DNA from: an uncultured Chitinophaga sp.
GTDB lineage: Bacteria; Bacteroidota; Bacteroidia; Chitinophagales; Chitinophagaceae
Reading direction: 5' to 3'
DNA length: 64,000 bases
Assembly: GCF_902168175.1 (NCBI RefSeq)
Contig: NZ_CABHOU010000032.1
Location: 43,754-107,753, forward strand
Under the pieces are notes generated by a model, which saw nothing but the letters and a program-made list of their open reading frames with translations, was not told where the DNA came from and did not search any database. Below are positions 59,156 to 64,000 of the stretch, in pieces; within the stretch, counting starts at the first letter, position 1; each line of letters opens with the position of its first letter. The translations under genes and the position numbers were made by a program.

Positions 59156-59920
59156 AGTAATAAATTTTAGGTAAACATCTTGGCATCTACTTGCATCTTA
59201 AAATAAGTGTCAGAAACGCTTTTCATGTAGTAAATGAAAAGGGCATAAATAAGGTGTCGAAAATTCCATATCGGTATGGCGTTCACATGGCGCGTGAGTC
59301 GCCAGGAAAATAGGAGCAGATATTATTGGATGATCGCTACGTGGTTAAAGGTTGAAAATTGTTAAAATTTCGTTTCAGAATAAGCTCTTTGAAATATGTC
59401 TTAAGCATCGTGTGTCAATTTTATGGTTAACGGTTTTCATTACTATCGAGGTAACAACAAGCAATGTTAAGAATCCGGTGTGCAGCAGTTTTGCAGCCCG
59501 TTTTTTTTTTGGTTAAAGTGACTGGTAGTGACCGCGGCCTTGCAGCAGCCGATGGCTGGGAATGAGAGATAACTGCTATGTGTTAGCATTCAGGAATAAA
59601 GTGGTAATTGATATTCATCACGTTCGGGATATGTAGATAATTGACCTTTACCAGGTTGGAGTTTCGATGATGAATACGTGCAATACGCTCCGTTTGAGTT
59701 TCGAAGTTATGCCAATGCCAACGGCGAAGCTAATCTGTTTGTCTTTTATTCCGACATCCGGGGCCAGTTTATGAAATGACGGACGGAGTGGGGGATGAAC
59801 TTATTTGTACAGCCATGTTTAATTTTAGAGTGAACAGGAAGATTAAATCCCGTAGATTCCATAACATTAAGATAACACTACAATGCTACCTTCGCCGCAT
59901 CTACAAAGAACCAACAGGCT
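59156..59920. other. Intergenic region with a possible decayed coding fragment
   Basis: About 765 bp between the AraC gene and the third sigma factor. It has AT-rich sequence, a T-run near 59500 and a short frame with coding-like composition at 59645-59779, described separately. A frame at 59776-60033 overlaps the sigma gene start out of frame and looks like chance. No RNA gene was recognised. Confidence 0.5.
59645..59779 (+). pseudogene. Possible decayed gene fragment
   Basis: A 44-codon frame with no start codon, ending at TGA 59777-59779. It reads like a real protein end (DDEYVQYAPFEFRSYANA and then GEANLFVFYSDIRGQFM), with codons like those of the host genes. The family was not recognised. 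It may be the C-terminal remnant of a lost gene; chance is possible over 44 codons. Confidence 0.2.
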
Positions 59921-60490
59921 ATGCAGGAGATGTCGGATGCAGCAATTCTATTACAGATCGCACAGGGAGATATGAGCGCTTTCAGGGAACTGATGGTCCG
60001 TTACGAACCCCGTATCTATCACTTTTCCCTTAAACTCGTACGTTCAGAAGAACTGGCGGAAGAAATTACGCAGGATGCTTTTATCCGGCTTTGGGAAAGC
60101 CGGGAAACAATCGGTAGTATTGAATCGGTAGGTGCCTGGTTACATACTTTAACTAAAAACAGGGCGTTGAATATGATCAGGGAAAAAGCCGCCCGTTATG
60201 CCCGCGAGGAAAAATATGCGGGTATGGCCGAACTGCAGGTGGCGCCGGAAGAAGACATCAACCTGAAGGATTATATGCGGATCGTGAACGACCTTGTAGC
60301 GCAATTGCCGCCTAAACGTAAAGAGATTTTCCTGCTCAAAACCCGCGAGGGACTTACCATAGAAGAAATAGGCCGATTGTTGGACCTATCGCCCCATACA
60401 GTGAAAAACCAACTCGGTAAATCTTACCTCACCATGCGCCAGCTGATGTCCGACCTTATTTATATGCTGCTGGTGACGCTGCTTTTTTAG
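59921..60490 (+). CDS. ECF sigma-70 family RNA polymerase sigma factor
   Basis: A 189-residue ECF sigma factor. Region 2 is visible as LAEEITQDAFIRLWESRE and the neighbouring WLHTLTKNRALNMIREK. Region 4 contains LPPKRKEIFLLKTREGLTIEEIG with a helix-turn-helix reading SPHTVKNQLGKSYLTM. The hydrophobic tail (LIYMLLVTLLF) resembles other SusC-linked sigma factors. It precedes a fecR gene by 62 bp and a susC gene, forming a standard cell-surface signalling module. Confidence 0.9.
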   Translation: MQEMSDAAILLQIAQGDMSAFRELMVRYEPRIYHFSLKLVRSEELAEEITQDAFIRLWESRETIGSIESVGAWLHTLTKNRALNMIREKAARYAREEKYAGMAELQVAPEEDINLKDYMRIVNDLVAQLPPKRKEIFLLKTREGLTIEEIGRLLDLSPHTVKNQLGKSYLTMRQLMSDLIYMLLVTLLF

Positions 60491-60552
60491 GCTTAATATT
60501 TAGTTAACATAGGCGGATAGGCCGTTCAGCTTTTTAGCATTGTCTAATTAGT

Positions 60553-61536
60553 ATGAACAAGCAACGTTTGCAGGAACTCTTCTGGAAATATGTCGATAAC
60601 GACCTGACTACAGAAGAAGAACAAGAATTTTTTATGCTGATGGCCCAGCCATGGGCAGCGGAAGAAGCCGGCCGGCTCACCACTTCGTTATGGGAACAAC
60701 GTTACCAGCAGGAAGTGTTCGCGCCCGATGTACAAAGCCATCAACGTATTAAAAACATCCTTGGTAAAGTACAACCCAAAAGAACAAATATCCTTCGTTA
60801 CTGGCCCGCCGCCGCAGCCGCTGTGCTGCTATTATCCGGCGCGGCTTTATGGCTGAATCGCAGCAATACCCTTAACGAACCAACATTATACACCTTCTCC
60901 GCCGGGCCCGGCGAGCGGAAGGTGGTAACCATGCCCGACCAAACCATTGTACACCTCAATTCGGGCAGTACCATTTCTTATAATGACGCCTATAACCGAA
61001 AACACCGTGAAGTAACGCTGGACGGAGAGGCCTTTTTTGAAGTGGCCGAAAACGCGCAGCAGCCCTTTAAAGTGCATCATGCGCAGCTGACCACTGAAGT
61101 ACTCGGCACCTCCTTTAACATCAGCGCATTTCCGCAGGCGCCTGCCATGCGGGTAACCGTGGCCACCGGCGCGGTAAGGGTAAGCGGGGAAAGTACCCGC
61201 AACCCGGTACTCACGGCAGGGCAGGAGCTGATCTACAACAAACAATCCCACACCGCCACTGTACTCAAACCTGCACACGCCGGCGACGCCTATGCCTGGA
61301 AAGACGGGGTATTGTCCTTCGACGGCCAGCGCCTCGCCGATATCAGCATCGTGCTGGAAAGGTGGTATAACGTAAACATCCACCTGGAAAACAAAGGCCT
61401 GGAGAATTGCAGGTTTACCGGCAGCTTCGAACGTTTGCCTGTTGATAAAGTGCTGGAACTGTTAAGCAGGCACTCAGATTTCACTTACCGTATTTCCGGA
61501 AAAGACATCTATATCAGTGGCGTTGCCTGTGACTAA
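60553..61536 (+). CDS. FecR-family anti-sigma factor
   Basis: A 327-residue membrane anti-sigma factor. Cytoplasmic N-terminal helices (residues 1-80) are followed by a membrane segment (WPAAAAAVLLLSGAALWL, about 80-97). The periplasmic FecR domain contains MPDQTIVHLNSGSTISY, LDGEAFFEVAEN and TEVLGTSFNISAF. The C-terminal domain, including LADISIVLERWYNVNI, ends GKDIYISGVACD. It partners the sigma factor upstream and probably the SusC that begins at 61591, which carries an STN-like domain. Confidence 0.9.
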   Translation: MNKQRLQELFWKYVDNDLTTEEEQEFFMLMAQPWAAEEAGRLTTSLWEQRYQQEVFAPDVQSHQRIKNILGKVQPKRTNILRYWPAAAAAVLLLSGAALWLNRSNTLNEPTLYTFSAGPGERKVVTMPDQTIVHLNSGSTISYNDAYNRKHREVTLDGEAFFEVAENAQQPFKVHHAQLTTEVLGTSFNISAFPQAPAMRVTVATGAVRVSGESTRNPVLTAGQELIYNKQSHTATVLKPAHAGDAYAWKDGVLSFDGQRLADISIVLERWYNVNIHLENKGLENCRFTGSFERLPVDKVLELLSRHSDFTYRISGKDIYISGVACD

Positions 61537-61590
61537 TGTAATGCATACCAACCATCAATTTATTAGTAAATGCCAATAAAGAACGTAATA

Positions 61591-64000
61591 ATGAAACAGT
61601 ACAAAAGCCGGCGGACGAGTACCGCAGGAAAATTAAAACGATGCGGTTCCTTACTGCTGTTATTGTCACTTACCACGATGATAAGTGTACTCAGCTCGTT
61701 CACCACCGGCGCACAGCCGCTGAACGATACTCCTGTGCGCCTTAACCTGCGTCATAGCAGTCTTAAAGCCGCTTTCAGGGCAATAGAACAACAAACGCAA
61801 TACCGCTTCGTATACAAAGATCATCCGTACTTCGAAGTGGCCAATATCGACCTCCAGGTGAGCGGCACCCTCAGTTCCGTACTGGATGCCCTGGCCCGTG
61901 AGAGTCAGGCAAGCTTTGAAGAAGATGGGAAGAATATAGTAGTGTACCGCAAAGCACCACTGTCTAACGGTAAACTCTCCGGTCGTATAACGGATAAGCA
62001 GGGCAATCCTGTGCCGGGTGCTACCATTCGCATAAGTGGCCTTAACCAGGGCGCAGTGTCCGATGCGGAAGGCAACTTTAGCCTGCAGGTGCCAGAAGGC
62101 ACGTATACGCTCGAAATAAGCTGCATGTCTTTCAAAACACTGTCGGTGTCGCAGGTGGTGGTTACGGCCGCTCAAAACGCTCCTTTGCAGGTAATGCTGG
62201 CCGAGTCGGCGGGTGCATTGGGAGAAGTAGTAGTGGTTGGTTACGGCACGCAAAGCAGGAAGCTGGTAAGTACGTCGGTAAGTACTGTGAACGCAGCGTC
62301 TTTTAACAGGGGCGGGCTAAACAGTCCGTCGCAGCTGCTGCAAGGCAAAGTGGCGGGACTTACCGTGAGCCGTTCCGGCGATCCCAATGCCAGTCCTTCC
62401 ATTAGCCTGCGAGGCCCGTCTACTTTAAGAACAGGGGCAGCACAGGAACCGTTTTATGTAATAGATGGTATTCCGGGCGCAGATTTTAAACTGATAGCAC
62501 CGGATGATATCGAAAGCATTGATGTGCTGAAAGACGCTTCGGCTACCGCTATTTACGGTACACGCGCAGCCAATGGTGTGATCATCATCTCCACTAAACG
62601 CGGCGCACAGGGCAAGGCTACGGTTACTTACAGCGGTTATGCAGGCGTTGACCAGGCGACCGGTTTGCTTGAAATGATGGATGCTGCACAACGCGAAGCT
62701 TACCTGACCAAAATGGGTAAATCGGCCAAACCTGCCGACCAGCAGGGTGCTGATACCGACTGGCAGAAGGAAGTAACGAGGACAGGGCTGGTGCAGAACC
62801 ATAATGTAAACCTGAGCGGTGGTACAGAAAATACTACGTACTCCGCCAGTGTAAACTATTTCCAGAATCAGGGCATCCTGAAAGGTAGTGAACTGTCGCG
62901 CGTAATTGGCCGGGTAAACCTGAGCCAGAAAGCGCTGAACGATCACCTTACACTGGGCGTTACCCTTAGCAACTCATCGAGCGTGGCTACTAAAAGTCCC
63001 GACCAGGACCTGGTGTTATACAACGCCCAGCGCTACGTACCAACAGTGCCGGTATTGAATGCCAACGGTGCTTTTAACGAAGATCTTACCCGTCAGCAAT
63101 ATTACAACCCGGTAGCCTTACAGGAAAAGGCATCAGAAAAAACAAAAACCAACCTTACTTTATTAAGCGTGTCGGCGCAGGTAAAACTGCCTTTCGACCT
63201 GAAGTATAACGTGAGCTTCTCGAACCAGAAAGAAGTAAGCAACCGTGGCCAGTACTTCTACCGCGACTATGCGTTGAAACTGGGTCTTAATGGCGAGGCC
63301 TACCGCTCTTCGTACGAGAACGTGCGTAATATGCTGGAGTCTTACTTCACGTACGACAAACGTTTTGATGCGCACAATATCAGGTTGCTCGCAGGTTACA
63401 GCTGGCAGCAGGATGTGAACGGTGATGGCTTCCAGGCCAATAACCGCAACTTCCCTACAGACGATCTTGGCTATAGCAACATTGGTTTAGGCAGCCCCGC
63501 CGGTAACTTCCGGACCGACTGGGGTACGAACAGTTACGAAAAACTGAGACTGATCTCTTTCTATGGAAGGGCTAACTACGATTATCGTGGTAAATACATC
63601 ATGCAGGTATCGCTGCGTCGTGATGGTTCTTCGGCTTTTGGCAAGAACAACAGGTGGGGTACTTTCCCAGCAGGTTCTGCCGCCTGGCGAATTTCAGAAG
63701 AAGGTTTCATGAAAGGACAAAACCTGTTCAGCGACCTGAAATTGCGTGTAGGGTATGGTATTACGGGCAACTCGCTCGGCTTTAACCCGCTGATCTCCAA
63801 GATCCGTTACGGTGCCGCCGGAACCTTCTATTACCAGGGTAACTTCACCACGGCAGTATTTGCCACGCAAAATGCCAATCCTGATTTAAGATGGGAGAAA
63901 ACCGCGATGGTCAACTTTGCTGTGGATGCAAGTTTGCTGAAAGGAAGATTGAACGTGACCGCTGAATACTACGATAAGAAAACGACCGACCTGATATGGG
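61591..64000 (+). CDS. SusC/RagA-family TonB-linked outer-membrane protein (cut by window edge)
   Basis: The frame is open from 61591 to the window end (about 803 residues). An export signal (CGSLLLLLSLTTMISVLSS) follows a basic N terminus. An STN-like domain (LRHSSLKAAFRAIEQQTQYRF) is followed by a carboxypeptidase-regulatory-like domain (LSGRITDKQGNPVPGATIRI), then TonB-box-like GEVVVVGYGTQ and the SusC plug with PFYVIDGIPG and TAIYGTRAANGVIIISTKRG. The barrel continues past the edge. An ATG at 61570 in frame adds MPIKNVI; ATG 61591 is preferred by signal-peptide position. A SusD gene is expected just after the window. Confidence 0.92.
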   Translation, partial: MKQYKSRRTSTAGKLKRCGSLLLLLSLTTMISVLSSFTTGAQPLNDTPVRLNLRHSSLKAAFRAIEQQTQYRFVYKDHPYFEVANIDLQVSGTLSSVLDALARESQASFEEDGKNIVVYRKAPLSNGKLSGRITDKQGNPVPGATIRISGLNQGAVSDAEGNFSLQVPEGTYTLEISCMSFKTLSVSQVVVTAAQNAPLQVMLAESAGALGEVVVVGYGTQSRKLVSTSVSTVNAASFNRGGLNSPSQLLQGKVAGLTVSRSGDPNASPSISLRGPSTLRTGAAQEPFYVIDGIPGADFKLIAPDDIESIDVLKDASATAIYGTRAANGVIIISTKRGAQGKATVTYSGYAGVDQATGLLEMMDAAQREAYLTKMGKSAKPADQQGADTDWQKEVTRTGLVQNHNVNLSGGTENTTYSASVNYFQNQGILKGSELSRVIGRVNLSQKALNDHLTLGVTLSNSSSVATKSPDQDLVLYNAQRYVPTVPVLNANGAFNEDLTRQQYYNPVALQEKASEKTKTNLTLLSVSAQVKLPFDLKYNVSFSNQKEVSNRGQYFYRDYALKLGLNGEAYRSSYENVRNMLESYFTYDKRFDAHNIRLLAGYSWQQDVNGDGFQANNRNFPTDDLGYSNIGLGSPAGNFRTDWGTNSYEKLRLISFYGRANYDYRGKYIMQVSLRRDGSSAFGKNNRWGTFPAGSAAWRISEEGFMKGQNLFSDLKLRVGYGITGNSLGFNPLISKIRYGAAGTFYYQGNFTTAVFATQNANPDLRWEKTAMVNFAVDASLLKGRLNVTAEYYDKKTTDLIW

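Noticed and set aside
59776..60033. 85-residue frame overlapping the start of the third sigma factor
   Set aside because: Out of frame with the sigma gene, overlaps its region 2, and has no recognisable content.
1..64000. tRNA, rRNA, integrase, transposase or phage structural genes
   Set aside because: Looked for on both strands and not found; the accessory genes have no visible mobility module.

Overview
The window looks like a chromosomal piece of a Bacteroidota bacterium, most likely Chitinophagaceae (Chitinophaga or a close relative). The signs are three ECF sigma / FecR anti-sigma / SusC modules, SusD-type lipoproteins, TlpA-like exported thioredoxins, DUF4876 and DUF6850-type outer-membrane proteins, a MauE-like membrane protein, and -7 promoter boxes of the Bacteroidota TAnnTTTG type. 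No tRNA, rRNA, CRISPR array, insertion sequence or integrase was seen. The assignment rests on protein families read by eye, not on a database search.

Layout. 1-6.8 kb: the 5' end of a membrane phosphoesterase-like gene, a CPA1 Na+/H+ antiporter, a secreted PQQ-type sugar dehydrogenase fused to cytochrome c, a SpoT-like HD hydrolase and a diflavin reductase. 6.9-11.1 kb: one 1423-residue protein joining a PD-(D/E)XK nuclease, an SF1 (Upf1/Dna2-like) helicase and a methyltransferase-fold domain; this is the strongest candidate for an undescribed system. 11.2-14.3 kb: small metabolic and conserved hypothetical genes. 14.4-26 kb: sigma factor, FecR, SusC, SusD, TlpA-like thioredoxin and S9 peptidase, together resembling a peptide-acquisition locus.

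26-36.7 kb is an accessory stretch: a two-gene membrane pair, a DoxX protein, a HipBA toxin-antitoxin with two palindromic operators, a stand-alone LytTR regulator, a noncoding element made of inverted repeats around an array of about 11-bp units, two paralogous proteins flanking a YhcG-type nuclease, an AraC regulator between two genes with matching promoters, an orphan protein, and a Crp/Fnr regulator next to an FNR-type palindrome and a PRISE-like reductase.

36.8-47.3 kb: hypothetical genes, then a five-gene operon of a gingipain-like cysteine protease, a small exported protein, a TonB-dependent receptor, DUF4876 and a DUF6850-like barrel. 47.4-56.4 kb: a second sigma/FecR pair, divergent from SusC-SusD-TlpA; the SusC changes to a more AT-rich style after its N-terminal signalling domain. 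56.4-59.2 kb: three small exported proteins of one family with a MauE-like protein and an AraC regulator. 59.9 kb to the end: a third sigma/FecR/SusC module, cut off by the window edge.

The main theme is nutrient uptake through SusCD and TonB systems under cell-surface signalling (the SusC STN domain signals to FecR, which controls the sigma factor), with breakdown enzymes encoded alongside. The accessory genes in the middle are the least explained part.
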